Both the position numbers and the translations under genes were made by a program. 64,000 nt of DNA from NCBI GenBank assembly GCA_027482225.1, contig JAIXWD010000007.1, positions 186,001 through 250,000 of the forward strand, read 5' to 3'. This DNA is from Bacteroidota bacterium. GTDB lineage: Bacteria; Bacteroidota; Bacteroidia; UKL13-3. Positions 47,815 to 57,293 of this stretch are shown here, piece after piece; position 1 is the stretch's first letter, and each line of letters starts with the position of its first letter. The notes below the pieces were generated by a model. It had not been told where the DNA came from. It worked only from the letters and a program-made list of their open reading frames with translations, and searched no databases.

Positions 47815-50271
47815 TTGACTGATCAGCTAGCCACATTTACCATAATTATACTTCCATTGCCGCTGCATAAGTTATACACTTATAGGGTTCCAAGCGATAT
47901 GGTTGATGATATAGCCCCTGGTAAAAGGGTAATAGTACAATTTGGCAAAAAGAAATTTTACAGTGCAATTGTATATCAAATTACACATACACCACCACAA
48001 GAATACGAGGCTAAATACATACATGCCATTTTAGACGATTCCCCAATAGTTAGTGAACAACAATTTAGGTTTTGGAATTGGATTAGTAGTTATTACTTGT
48101 GCACGCTTGGTGATGTGATGAATGCAGCCCTACCCGCTCCTTTTAAATTAGAAAGTGAAACACTGGTAATGCTTAATCCAGATGCAGAATTAGGTAGTAT
48201 TGCGCTTACCGATAAAGAGTTTTTAATTACCGAAGCATTAACAGTAGCACCACACTTAAGTATTAGCGAAATAAGTGCAATACTGGATGTTAAAAATGTA
48301 TTTGGTGTGTTAAAAGGATTATACACAAAGGGCGTTATCGTATATACAGAAGATATTAAAGAAAAATACAAACCTAAAACCATCACGTGTATTAAACTTG
48401 CCGATGGTTTAAATAATGAAAAGTTGCTTAGTGAAGTATTTGCAAAATTAGAAAAAACACCGAAGCAGCTTGATGTATTAATGGCTCTTGTGCATTTAAA
48501 AAATCAAACCGAACAAGTAAGCAAAAAACAGTTAATTGAATTTGGCGATTTTAGTGAAAGTGCGTTAAAAACATTGGTTAAAAAGCAAATTTTACAAGAG
48601 TACAAACATGCTATTGATAGGCTTATCATTCCAAACGAAATTGTAGATACATTTACCTTAAATCCTGAGCAAAATCAAGCATACGAGTTAACAACTAAGT
48701 ATTTTACCGAAAAAGATGTGGTACTGCTGCATGGTATAACTTCTAGTGGTAAAACCCACGTATACGTTAAGTTAGTAGAAGAGCAATTGGATAAAGGCAA
48801 ACAAGTATTGTTTCTTTTACCCGAAATTGCCCTCACATCACAAATTGTGCAACGTATAAGAAAATACTTTGGCGATAAAGCAATTTCATTTCACTCTAAA
48901 TTTAATCAAAATGAACGTGTAGAAATTTGGCAAAAAGTAAATTCGGGAACACCACTTGTAATTATTGGCGCACGTTCGTCTATTTTCCTGCCATTTAAAG
49001 AACTGGGGTTAATTATTGTTGATGAAGAACACGAAACATCATACAAACAACAAGACCCTGCCCCAAGATACCATGCGCGCGATGCGGCTATTTTTTTAGC
49101 TTATACATGGCAAGCAAAAACACTTTTAGGTTCTGCAACACCAAGCTTTGAAAGTTACCACAATGCCCGAATGGGTAAATACGGTTTAGTTGAGTTAAAA
49201 AATCGTTTTGGCTCGGTGCTTTTGCCCGAAATGATAATTGGTAACATAAGTGAAGATACACGCACAAAAAGCATGCATGGTTATTTAACCAATTTACTTT
49301 ACCAAGCAATTGAGCATGCTTTAAAGGCCAACGAACAAATAATTTTATTTCAAAACAGAAGAGGTTATGCCCCAATTATGGAATGTAACACCTGTAATTG
49401 GATACCAAGATGTATAAACTGCGATATCAACTTAACCTATCATAAATACAATGATAGCATGAAGTGCCATTACTGTGGACATACAACTAAACCCCCAAGC
49501 AATTGCATAGCGTGTGGTTCGCATCATGTAACCCTTAAAGGTTTTGGAACCGAAAAAATAGAAGACGAAATTAAAATACAATTCCCTAAAGCAAGGGTAT
49601 TGAGACTTGATTTAGAAGCCAGTAAATCAAAAAACGGCCACGAACAAATTATCAGAAGCTTTGAACAACATGAAGCTGATATTTTAATTGGTACGCAAAT
49701 GATTAGTAAAGGTCTTGATTTTGGAAATGTGAGTTTGGTGGGTGTTATAAATGCTGATCAACTACTTTATTTTCCAGATTTTAGAGCACACGAAAGAGCA
49801 TATCAATTGTTAACTCAGGTGGGTGGACGTGCTGGGCGCAAAGCACAACAGGGTAAAGTTATTATCCAATCAAACACACCAAACCACCATGTATTGCAAG
49901 AAGTTTTAGCACAACGTTACCAAAACTTATATGCAAACGAAATATTAGACCGTGAAAAGTTTGGTTATCCACCCCATACTCGATTAATTAAACTAATTAT
50001 AAAACACCGAGATTACAGCACTTGCGAAAAAGCCGCTTTTAGTTTGCAAAAAATGCTCTTTAAGCGTTTAGGCGCAAATGTAATTGGTCCTGAAAGTCCT
50101 TATATTGGTAGAGCAAGAAACTTATTTATTAAGGAGATTTTAGTGAAATTAGATAAAGCCTCGCCACACTTAGGGCAAGTAAAACAATTTATTTTTACAT
50201 GTTTGTTGCAGGTTATAAATGATAAAGAGTTTAAGTCGATTATAATTTTTGCCGATGTTGACCCATACTAA
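47815..50271 (+). CDS. priA: Primosomal protein N' (PriA helicase)
   Basis: 818 residues. The 3'-DNA-binding domain (1-105) begins TIIILPLPLHKLYTYRVP, followed by a winged-helix. Helicase motifs: Walker A LLHGITSSGKTHVYVKL, VDEEHETSYKQ (DEEH), LGSATPSFES, and GTQMISKGLDFGNVSLVG. Eight zinc-binding Cys lie in CNTCNWIPRCINC and CHYC...CIAC. It restarts stalled forks. No ATG precedes the conserved start, so a TTG at 47815 is likely. Confidence 0.95.
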   Translation: MTDQLATFTIIILPLPLHKLYTYRVPSDMVDDIAPGKRVIVQFGKKKFYSAIVYQITHTPPQEYEAKYIHAILDDSPIVSEQQFRFWNWISSYYLCTLGDVMNAALPAPFKLESETLVMLNPDAELGSIALTDKEFLITEALTVAPHLSISEISAILDVKNVFGVLKGLYTKGVIVYTEDIKEKYKPKTITCIKLADGLNNEKLLSEVFAKLEKTPKQLDVLMALVHLKNQTEQVSKKQLIEFGDFSESALKTLVKKQILQEYKHAIDRLIIPNEIVDTFTLNPEQNQAYELTTKYFTEKDVVLLHGITSSGKTHVYVKLVEEQLDKGKQVLFLLPEIALTSQIVQRIRKYFGDKAISFHSKFNQNERVEIWQKVNSGTPLVIIGARSSIFLPFKELGLIIVDEEHETSYKQQDPAPRYHARDAAIFLAYTWQAKTLLGSATPSFESYHNARMGKYGLVELKNRFGSVLLPEMIIGNISEDTRTKSMHGYLTNLLYQAIEHALKANEQIILFQNRRGYAPIMECNTCNWIPRCINCDINLTYHKYNDSMKCHYCGHTTKPPSNCIACGSHHVTLKGFGTEKIEDEIKIQFPKARVLRLDLEASKSKNGHEQIIRSFEQHEADILIGTQMISKGLDFGNVSLVGVINADQLLYFPDFRAHERAYQLLTQVGGRAGRKAQQGKVIIQSNTPNHHVLQEVLAQRYQNLYANEILDREKFGYPPHTRLIKLIIKHRDYSTCEKAAFSLQKMLFKRLGANVIGPESPYIGRARNLFIKEILVKLDKASPHLGQVKQFIFTCLLQVINDKEFKSIIIFADVDPY

Positions 50272-50685
50272 TCATTTTAAGGTAAATCGCTATCACATAA
50301 CCTATCTAATAAAAATTAAGCATAATGCCCTTAAACTTAAATAAGGATAATTTACTTAAATCTATTATAGACGTAATGGATGAAAAAGGTGTGTGTTATA
50401 GACACATTGTTAAAAGCTCTGTATACTTTAACCAGCATTTTGGTGAAATGATAAAGTTGGTGCACGGTTTTATTCCATAATTTAACGAAACCATATACCA
50501 TAAAATTGCTGAAGTATACTGTAAAGAGGCTCCCTGAGCTAAACAATGTACATTTAGTAAGGTACATGTAAATAATCTCGTGGCTTAATGCATATAAATT
50601 ACTCCTTAACCAAATTGGTTTGTATATTTCATAATATTAACCATCTTATAATTAAACTATGAAAGCACATCAATAAATTGTATGA
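50272..50685. other. Intergenic stretch between priA and the 121-residue conserved protein
   Basis: About 410 bases with only the interrupted small ORF described at 50325-50537. The remainder (50538-50685) is AT-rich and shows no hairpin, repeat or coding frame. Confidence 0.5.
50325..50537 (+). pseudogene. Small ORF interrupted by an in-frame stop
   Basis: From ATG 50325 the frame runs 51 codons (MPLNLNKDNLLKSIIDVMDE ... LVHGFIP) to TAA at 50478. It then stays open in the same frame for 18 more codons (FNETIYHKIAEVYCKEAP) to a TGA. Both parts are amphipathic and similar in composition, suggesting a 70-residue gene broken by one nonsense mutation. Alternatively it is non-coding. The family is not recognised. 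Confidence 0.3.
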
Positions 50686-51051
50686 TTACAAGGCACTGAT
50701 TATGCGTTGAATTAACATTTGTAATATTCTTTTGTTTATTTCTGAAGAATTTTCGTTGTAAAAAAGAATTTCATCTGTTGTAAAAAGTGCAACTATTAAA
50801 CCAATATAAAAATAACGTAGTTTAACATCTTTGCTAAAGCAATTATGTAAGTATGCACTTCGCTCCTGCTCGTTTATTGGCAAATTTTTGTATGATAAAT
50901 GATTTTTAAAATAGGACAATAACAATTCGTGTTGAAATTTAAGAATTGGCCTTAACACCGTATTTTGAAACTCTTCTATCAACAAAGGATTACATTCTTG
51001 GTCAACTAAAATAGGTGGAAGTAATTTTAATATATCGTTATTTCTATTCAT
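50686..51051 (-). CDS. Conserved Bacteroidota protein of unknown function (often auto-named glyoxalase)
   Basis: 121 residues, all-helical by composition. The pattern FQNTVLRPILKFQHELLLSYFKNH ... FSKDVKLRYFYIGLIVALFT ... YNENSSEINKRILQMLIQR resembles a small Bacteroidota family frequently labelled glyoxalase in automatic annotation, from memory. I see no VOC metal motif, so I do not accept that function. It is divergent from the cold-shock gene, which might mean shared stress control (inference). Confidence 0.65.
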   Translation of the reverse strand: MNRNNDILKLLPPILVDQECNPLLIEEFQNTVLRPILKFQHELLLSYFKNHLSYKNLPINEQERSAYLHNCFSKDVKLRYFYIGLIVALFTTDEILFYNENSSEINKRILQMLIQRIISAL

Positions 51052-51117
51052 GGTGAATTTATTTTACCTTGTTAAAGCCTATAAAGCCTCACTTTGTTTT
51101 AAAGTTGAAATAAAAAG

Positions 51118-51150
51118 ATTGCATATCAATAATATACACCTATCTTGCAA
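51118..51150 (+). promoter_or_regulatory. Putative promoter of the cold-shock gene
   Basis: TTG, then 19 bases, then TATCTTGC, approximating the Bacteroidota TTG-N19-TAnnTTTG promoter with changes in the -7 part. It lies 25-55 bases before the cold-shock ATG. The similar TATCTTGC occurs before mpl. Confidence 0.35.
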
Positions 51151-51174
51151 CTTCATTTATTAAATAAAATTACA

Positions 51175-51369
51175 ATGCAAGAAGGCACAGTAAAGTTTTT
51201 CAACGAAACGAAAGGCTTTGGATTTATTTCTCCAAGTAACGGAAACGGACAAGACATTTTTGTTCACGTATCAGGTTTACAAAGCGAAATTCGCGAAAAC
51301 GACAAGGTTACATTTGAAACGCAAAACGGCCCTAGAGGCTTAAGCGCGATTAACGTAAAAGTTATATAA
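51175..51369 (+). CDS. Cold-shock domain protein (CspA family)
   Basis: 64 residues from the ATG at 51175 (MQEGTVKFFNETKGFGFISP); an in-frame TTG ten codons upstream is rejected. RNP1 (KGFGFI) and RNP2 (DIFVHVSGL) are both present. It is a single-domain RNA/ssDNA-binding chaperone that melts structured mRNA. It is monocistronic with a strong terminator. The last strand (GLSAINVKVI) matches the family end. Confidence 0.95.
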   Translation: MQEGTVKFFNETKGFGFISPSNGNGQDIFVHVSGLQSEIRENDKVTFETQNGPRGLSAINVKVI

Positions 51370-51389
51370 TTACAACATTGTTATCGTTT

Positions 51390-51420
51390 AAAAAACATGC
51401 CTCAGGGCATGTTTTTTTTT
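51390..51420 (+). terminator. Rho-independent terminator of the cold-shock gene
   Basis: A 12-bp stem AAAAAACATGCC/GGCATGTTTTTT with TCAG loop (51390-51401 with 51406-51417) is followed by more T. Confidence 0.92.
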
Positions 51421-51453
51421 GCCATAAACTTTCCGTTATTTTTGAACCATTAA

Positions 51454-53607
51454 ATGAATCCTTTAGCCGAATCAATTCAATATAACATAACCACCAGCGG
51501 TAAAACACTAAAGCGCTTTTTATTTAGCCAATATTTTAGTGATGGTATTCGAATTACTTTCGGTCTACTTCTGCCATCGGTTTTGTTTTACAACTTGGGA
51601 GACATTAACCTTGGGATAGCCATTTCATTGGGTGCGTTGTGTGTTAGTATACCCGATAATCCTGGCCCATACGAGCACCGCAGAAATGCCATGCTTATTA
51701 CCATAGCCCTAATTTTTGGGATGGCTTTACTTACTGCCTTATTTGCAAAGTTTACCGTATTACTCACTTTATTTATTGGTGTTAGTTGCTTTTTATTAAG
51801 TATGATGCATGTTTTTGGTGCGCGTGCTGCTGCAATGGGTATTTCTGCGTTGGCTGTAATGATTTTAGGAATAGATCAACAACTCACTTTTGTGCAAGCA
51901 TTGAATTATGCTTTATTGGTTATGTTTGGAGGTGTTTGGTATTTCTTACTAAGTTTATTCAGTCAAAAGCTAATGCCATATCGTGCATCAGAGCAAATAT
52001 TGGGCGAATGTATTTTTGAAGTAGCCAAATTTATTGAACTTAAAGCGGGTTTTTATGATACTAAGATTGATATTAACGAACAGTACAAAAAAATAATAGC
52101 ACAACAAGCCGTTGTTAATGAATACCAAGAACATGTGCGTGAGATATTATTCAAAACACGCAAAATACTAGTTGATTCGACCCCTACAGGACGAACCTTA
52201 TTACTTACTTTTATTGATTTGGTTGATTTATACGAGCAAAGTATGGCAACCCATTACAACTATATTGATATTCATAAAGCATACGCAAACACAGGAATAT
52301 TAACCCATTTTGAAAGCGTAATTAAACAAATGTCGGATGAAATTACGCATATTGGTAATAACCTACATAACCATGAATTCAAAAGCGCATCAAAACATTT
52401 TATACCTAAACTGAATGCATTAAAAGATAAGGTTGATGAACTGGAAAAACAAGGTATTAAAGTGCATGTGCTTAAACGTATTTTAATAAATCTACGCAAC
52501 ATCAGCAACCGCATAGAAAGAATTCATGGTTACAAACTATCAGCACAACAATTACCCAAAGATCGCAGTTTAGAGTTGCGTAAGTTCGTGCAACCACAAA
52601 CCATCGATTGGAATTTATTTAAGGCTAACCTTACTTTAAATTCAAATCATTTTAGACATGCTATACGCATGGCCATTATTTGTATGGCAGGGTTTGTATT
52701 TGCCAGAACCATTTACAATGCATCATACAGTTATTGGATATTAATATCCATAATAGTTATTCTAAAACCGGGATTTAGTCTTACTAAAAAACGAAATTAT
52801 GAGCGTGTAATAGGAACCATTATTGGGGGCTTAATTGGCTTGTTAATTTTAAAGTTCTTTCCAAGTATTGGTGCTCGTTTTGCTTTTTTAACCACATTTA
52901 TGGTTTTGGCATTTAGTTTTATGCGCATTAACTACGTAGTAAGTGTTTTGTTTATGACCCCCTACGTATTAATTGTGTTTAGCTTTACTGAAACTGCTAG
53001 TCAATTTTCTGTGGCTTGGGAACGTATATTGGATACATTAATTGGTGCCGGATTAGCACTTGGGGCAAGTTATTTTGTGTTCCCAAATTGGGAATCTTAT
53101 CAGTTAAAAGATATTATGCAAAAGGTATTAAACGCCAATATGGGCTACTTAAAATCTATTGCAGAACGTAATGAAACACAATTGTCGCAATCAGCATATA
53201 GGTTGGCTAGAAAAGAACTTTATGTACAAAGTAGCGATTTAACAACCGCTTTTCAACGCATGTTATCGGAACCTAAAAGCAAACAAAAAAATTCAAACCA
53301 TGTGTTTCAATTTACTGTACTTAACAACCAAATGTCTTCTTATTTAGCTACCCTTTCCTATCAGTTAAAACTTGGCGAACAATTATCTGATGAGGACATT
53401 AGATCGATTAGATCAGTATATTTTATTTTACACGAATCGTTAGAAAAAATTATCACTCAACAAACACCTGATTTAATTTTTGGTGAAATAAAATTTACAC
53501 GAAACAACAACCAGTATGCTACCATTCAACCAGAATTATTTATTGCAATGCAGCAAACAGCAACCAATATTAAAAAAGAAATAAACCAAATAAACTATAA
53601 AGAATAA
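51454..53607 (+). CDS. FUSC family (YccS/YhfK-like) inner-membrane protein
   Basis: 717 residues. Two blocks of membrane helices (about 30-175 and 400-540) flank a cytoplasmic helical domain (180-390), with another at the C-terminus (545-700). Motifs ILISIIVILKPGFSLTKKRNYERVIGTIIGGLIG and WERILDTLIGAGLALGASYFVFP are FUSC/aluminium-activated-malate-transporter-like hallmarks. Family members export aromatic acids or other small molecules; the substrate here is unknown. The HEAT-like gene follows after 50 bases. Confidence 0.9.
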   Translation: MNPLAESIQYNITTSGKTLKRFLFSQYFSDGIRITFGLLLPSVLFYNLGDINLGIAISLGALCVSIPDNPGPYEHRRNAMLITIALIFGMALLTALFAKFTVLLTLFIGVSCFLLSMMHVFGARAAAMGISALAVMILGIDQQLTFVQALNYALLVMFGGVWYFLLSLFSQKLMPYRASEQILGECIFEVAKFIELKAGFYDTKIDINEQYKKIIAQQAVVNEYQEHVREILFKTRKILVDSTPTGRTLLLTFIDLVDLYEQSMATHYNYIDIHKAYANTGILTHFESVIKQMSDEITHIGNNLHNHEFKSASKHFIPKLNALKDKVDELEKQGIKVHVLKRILINLRNISNRIERIHGYKLSAQQLPKDRSLELRKFVQPQTIDWNLFKANLTLNSNHFRHAIRMAIICMAGFVFARTIYNASYSYWILISIIVILKPGFSLTKKRNYERVIGTIIGGLIGLLILKFFPSIGARFAFLTTFMVLAFSFMRINYVVSVLFMTPYVLIVFSFTETASQFSVAWERILDTLIGAGLALGASYFVFPNWESYQLKDIMQKVLNANMGYLKSIAERNETQLSQSAYRLARKELYVQSSDLTTAFQRMLSEPKSKQKNSNHVFQFTVLNNQMSSYLATLSYQLKLGEQLSDEDIRSIRSVYFILHESLEKIITQQTPDLIFGEIKFTRNNNQYATIQPELFIAMQQTATNIKKEINQINYKE

Positions 53608-53657
53608 ACCTTTGGTTTTTTACACTAAATATAACTAAACCTACCTAATTTTACATT

Positions 53658-54185
53658 GTGTTTAATATAAAAGAAGCGCTAAAGCGAGAACATAGCAAAC
53701 GCACCACAGATCTGATTGTAAATTATGTAGCCAGCAACAAAAATCGATTTAAAGAATTAATGGATTTATTGTTAGGTGAAGATTTGTTAATGGTACAACG
53801 TGCTTCATGGCCTTTGAGCTACATAGCAAAAAATCAACCCAAACTTTTAGCTCCTTATTGGAACAGGCTATTAGATGAGTTACCTCGATCTAAACATGTT
53901 GCCTTTAACCGTAGTGTTTTTAGGTCATTATCATTGGTTACCAACCTGCCAATCGAAATTCATGGACGAGTTATTAATGAGTGTATGGATACGATAACGG
54001 ACAACAATAAATCAACAGCATCTAGGTTTTATGCAATGTATACCATGGTAAATATGGTAAAGCTATACCCCGAATTAAAAGATGAGTTAAAATTGCATGT
54101 TGAACCATTTTTAAACCACAAAATACCTTCATTGGTTGCAGGAACAAGAGCACTGCTAAAACAAATTCAAAAAATTAAAGTATAA
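53658..54185 (+). CDS. HEAT-repeat-like helical protein of unknown function
   Basis: 175 residues, start GTG at 53658. The sequence is a succession of paired amphipathic helices (LIVNYVASNKNRFKELMDLL, VQRASWPLSYIAKNQPKLL, ASRFYAMYTMVNMVKLYPEL, VAGTRALLKQIQ) typical of HEAT/ARM solenoids. RASWPLSYIAKNQP is the most repeat-like unit. No enzymatic motif is seen. It probably binds a protein partner. It lies in a same-strand run with FUSC and DUF2911. Confidence 0.72.
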   Translation: MFNIKEALKREHSKRTTDLIVNYVASNKNRFKELMDLLLGEDLLMVQRASWPLSYIAKNQPKLLAPYWNRLLDELPRSKHVAFNRSVFRSLSLVTNLPIEIHGRVINECMDTITDNNKSTASRFYAMYTMVNMVKLYPELKDELKLHVEPFLNHKIPSLVAGTRALLKQIQKIKV

Positions 54186-54204
54186 CTTTATTACTTTTAC
54201 AACA

Positions 54205-54759
54205 ATGAAAAAGAAACTGCTTATTGGAACAGGAGTAGTGATTATACTACTAACAGGAGTGTTATTTTATTTGCGCTCAGCAACAAAAAAACATAGCCCT
54301 AACACTACTGTGACATACAATCAAAACGGATATAACATAGCTATTAATTATTGCCAACCTTTTAAAAAAGGAAGGATAATTTTTGGCCCAAAAGAAACAG
54401 GAGCGTTACAATCTTATGGAGAATATTGGCGCATGGGGGCAAATGAGGCCACCACATTTAATACAGAAACAGCGTTATTAATTAATGGTAATGAATTACC
54501 TGCAGGCAAATATGCCATCTATGCAATACCAAATGAAACAGCTTGGACCATTGCTTTTAATACTGAAAATAATAGATGGGGAGCCACTGCTCCTGATGAG
54601 AAAAATGACATTTTACGTGTGCAAGTTCCATCAACAGAAACCAATACTATTGTTGAGCAGCTAAATATCAGTTTTGAACCAGATTCTAACTATGTTTATA
54701 CCATATTGGTTTGGGATAATGTGTCAGTAAAAATTCCTATAAAATTAGCTAAAAAATAA
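54205..54759 (+). CDS. DUF2911 domain protein
   Basis: 184 residues with an N-terminal membrane/signal segment (7-25, GVVIILLTGVLFYL). The DUF2911 core follows: VTYNQNGYNIAINYCQPFKKGRIIF split around GEYWRMGANEATTFNT, INGNELPAGKYAIYAIP and WTIAFNTENNRWG. The family is common in Bacteroidota, secreted, and of unknown function. It begins about 20 bases after the HEAT-like gene. Confidence 0.9.
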   Translation: MKKKLLIGTGVVIILLTGVLFYLRSATKKHSPNTTVTYNQNGYNIAINYCQPFKKGRIIFGPKETGALQSYGEYWRMGANEATTFNTETALLINGNELPAGKYAIYAIPNETAWTIAFNTENNRWGATAPDEKNDILRVQVPSTETNTIVEQLNISFEPDSNYVYTILVWDNVSVKIPIKLAKK

Positions 54760-54866
54760 GCAGAATGGTTTGCAGCAATTCCCAATACAATATTTAAAAC
54801 ATGTTTTTATGCAATCGGGTACAGTCTACCTTTTAGATATTATTTAAAATTTAAACTTTTGAAATC

Positions 54867-56405
54867 GTGATAAAACATTTTACACTATCCACTTTAATTT
54901 TTGCATTTGCACTATGCACAAAGCAATCTTCAGCTCAAAATACATATGAGATAAAAAACTTGAGTGATGCTGTTAATTCTGCATATGCAGAACTTAACCC
55001 TGTAATTAGTGCTGATGGAAAGAATCTTTATTTCGTTCGCTCTAGCCACCCTCAAAATCAAAACCCAACAGAAGGACAAGACATTTGGATGAGTGAAAAA
55101 GATGAAAATGGGAGTTGGAAACCAGCAGTTAATTTGGGTAAAACATTTAACAAACAACAATTTAACACCTTATTCAATATCAGTCCCTCAGGAGATAAAA
55201 TGTTAATAGGAGGCTCTTATAAAGATGGGGTATATTGGGGTGTGGGTTTTAGTTTTATTGAAAAACGTAATGGTGTATGGCAAGAACCATATGAGTTGGC
55301 TATCAAAAAATTAGACAAATTGAACCGTGGGCTTTATTCTTCTGCTTTTTTATTACCTGACAACAAAACGTTGTTGTTAAGTTTTAGTGAAGATGAAGAA
55401 GGTAAACTAAACGACTTATATGTATCTAAACTTACCAAAAACGGAAAGTGGAGTGAGCCTATATCATTAGGTAGTAAAATAAATACTACTTATGATGAAT
55501 CTACTCCATTTATGGCAGCAGATGGGGTAACCTTATACTTTAGTAGCAACCGCCAAGGCGGCTTCGGACAAAACGATATTTATTTAACAAGAAGATTGGA
55601 TGATACTTATCAAAACTGGTCTGAGCCTGTAAACTTAGGTCCACAAATTAACACCGAACAATGGGATGGCTACTATACTATACCTGCAAGTGGCGATTTA
55701 GCTTATATGGTATCATACAAAAACACCCTAGGCAAAGCAGATATTGTTCAAATTAAACTAAACGCCAAAGCAAAACCAGAGCCAGTTGTATTAATTAACG
55801 GAGAGGTATTAAGTGCAGATACCAAAGAGCATTTAGAAGTACAAGTAATTTATGAAGAATTACCATCAGGTAACGAGGCTGGTAAAACAAGCTTTTGGAG
55901 CAAGAGTGGTGACTTTAAAATTATACTTCCGTATGGTAAAAACTATGGCATATCGGCACGAGCTGCAGGTTACATTCCTGTATCTGTAAACATTGATTTA
56001 ACCAAACCAGGCCAATACAAAGAGATTAAACAAAACTTAACCATGGTGCCAATTAAAACTGGCCAAATAGTTCGTTTGAATAATATTTTCTTTGATGAAT
56101 ATAGTGATGTATTAAAAGAAGAATCGAAACCAGAACTTAATCGTTTGGTAAGTTTAATGAAAGAAAATAACAACATGATTATTGAGCTGTCTGGACATAC
56201 CGATGCAGTGGGTAGCGATGAAGAAAATCAACTATTAAGCGATAAACGCGCAGCTGCAGTAAAAAAATACTTAGTTGCAAAAGGTATTAAAGAAAATAGG
56301 TTATTTAATATTGGTTATGGTGAAACACAACCTGTTGCCGATAACAACAATGATATTGACAGGCAATTAAACCGTAGGGTTGAGTTTAAAATATTGAAAA
56401 AGTAA
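54867..56405 (+). CDS. OmpA family protein with PD40-like propeller repeats
   Basis: 512 residues, GTG start and signal peptide (1-23, KQSSAQ). Residues about 40-310 hold WD40/PD40-like repeats (LNPVISADGKNLYFVRSS, STPFMAADGVTLYFSSNRQGG, WDGYYTIPASGDLAYMVS). A carboxypeptidase-like beta-sandwich follows (310-395). The OmpA C-domain (405-512) binds peptidoglycan (IELSGHTDAVGSDEENQLLSDKRA split here, RQLNRRVEFKI). The architecture resembles the T9SS-associated PorE; assignment to T9SS is inference. Confidence 0.88.
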   Translation: MIKHFTLSTLIFAFALCTKQSSAQNTYEIKNLSDAVNSAYAELNPVISADGKNLYFVRSSHPQNQNPTEGQDIWMSEKDENGSWKPAVNLGKTFNKQQFNTLFNISPSGDKMLIGGSYKDGVYWGVGFSFIEKRNGVWQEPYELAIKKLDKLNRGLYSSAFLLPDNKTLLLSFSEDEEGKLNDLYVSKLTKNGKWSEPISLGSKINTTYDESTPFMAADGVTLYFSSNRQGGFGQNDIYLTRRLDDTYQNWSEPVNLGPQINTEQWDGYYTIPASGDLAYMVSYKNTLGKADIVQIKLNAKAKPEPVVLINGEVLSADTKEHLEVQVIYEELPSGNEAGKTSFWSKSGDFKIILPYGKNYGISARAAGYIPVSVNIDLTKPGQYKEIKQNLTMVPIKTGQIVRLNNIFFDEYSDVLKEESKPELNRLVSLMKENNNMIIELSGHTDAVGSDEENQLLSDKRAAAVKKYLVAKGIKENRLFNIGYGETQPVADNNNDIDRQLNRRVEFKILKK

Positions 56406-56410
56406 AAACA

Positions 56411-57280
56411 CTAAACGCTAAACTCCAGCATATAATTTGTTTTAAAACACTCATGAGAAGGCAGCGCAAGCATGCCTTCTTTTTTTGTTATATCTGTATG
56501 CCCTTCTATGTAATCAGAATGACCAAACCACGGCTCTAAACAAATAAAGCGCTGTGTTCCATGTTTAGTCCAAACACCAAAATAAGGAAAACCATCAAAG
56601 CACATGGTAACGCGGTAATTGCTATTTTTATGAACCAAAATAACTTGGTTTGATTGTATTTTCTTGAACACCAAAGCATCCAATTCAAATAAACTAACGC
56701 TTAAAGGCAACACTTGTTCATTGTTTAATACCAATTGGGTTTTGTGGTTAAATAAACCACTTTCAAGCAAATGCCTTTCTGCTATTTCGGATTTATTAAA
56801 CAACAATTCGTAATTGGATAAATCGCCATCAGGAATTAAAAAACCAGGATGTGCACCAATGCTAAAAAACATGGTTTCAACACCCAAATTATACACTTCG
56901 TAACCACAAATCAACGTATCTCCTACCCATTGGTATGATAGTATTAGCTTAAAGTCATATGGGAATTTTTGTAATGTTTCCTCACTATATAGCAGCTGGT
57001 ATGCTAATTTATTTTCGGTTTGTTCAATCAAAGTAAACTTCTTATCGCGCGCAAATCCGTGCTGCGAAATTGTATATACTTTGTCTTTTACGCGCAACAA
57101 ATCGTTTTTAACTTTACCTACAATAGGAAACAAAACCGGAGCCGTTCTTGGCCAAGTATCAGCATCAGACTGCCACATAAATTCTGTTCCGTTTTGGTGT
57201 TTAACGCTTTTAATTTCGGCACCATTATTTGAAACAACAGCACTAAAGTTAGTTCCTTTTATGGTTGTTAATTGTTCCAT
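56411..57280 (-). CDS. Aldose 1-epimerase family protein (YeaD/LacX-like)
   Basis: 289 residues of galactose-mutarotase fold. Motifs: GAEIKSVKHQNGTEFMWQSD at the start, RTAPVLFPIVGKVKND, HGFARDKKF, FFSIGAHPGFLIPDGDLS, and FICLEPWFGHSDY near the end (acidic catalytic Glu). The sequence is closest in pattern to LacX/YeaD-type hexose-6-phosphate or aldose epimerases. It converges with the OmpA gene (5-base gap) and lies just after the BatA-like gene on the minus strand. Confidence 0.88.
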   Translation of the reverse strand: MEQLTTIKGTNFSAVVSNNGAEIKSVKHQNGTEFMWQSDADTWPRTAPVLFPIVGKVKNDLLRVKDKVYTISQHGFARDKKFTLIEQTENKLAYQLLYSEETLQKFPYDFKLILSYQWVGDTLICGYEVYNLGVETMFFSIGAHPGFLIPDGDLSNYELLFNKSEIAERHLLESGLFNHKTQLVLNNEQVLPLSVSLFELDALVFKKIQSNQVILVHKNSNYRVTMCFDGFPYFGVWTKHGTQRFICLEPWFGHSDYIEGHTDITKKEGMLALPSHECFKTNYMLEFSV

Positions 57281-57293
57281 AATTTAGTGGTTT

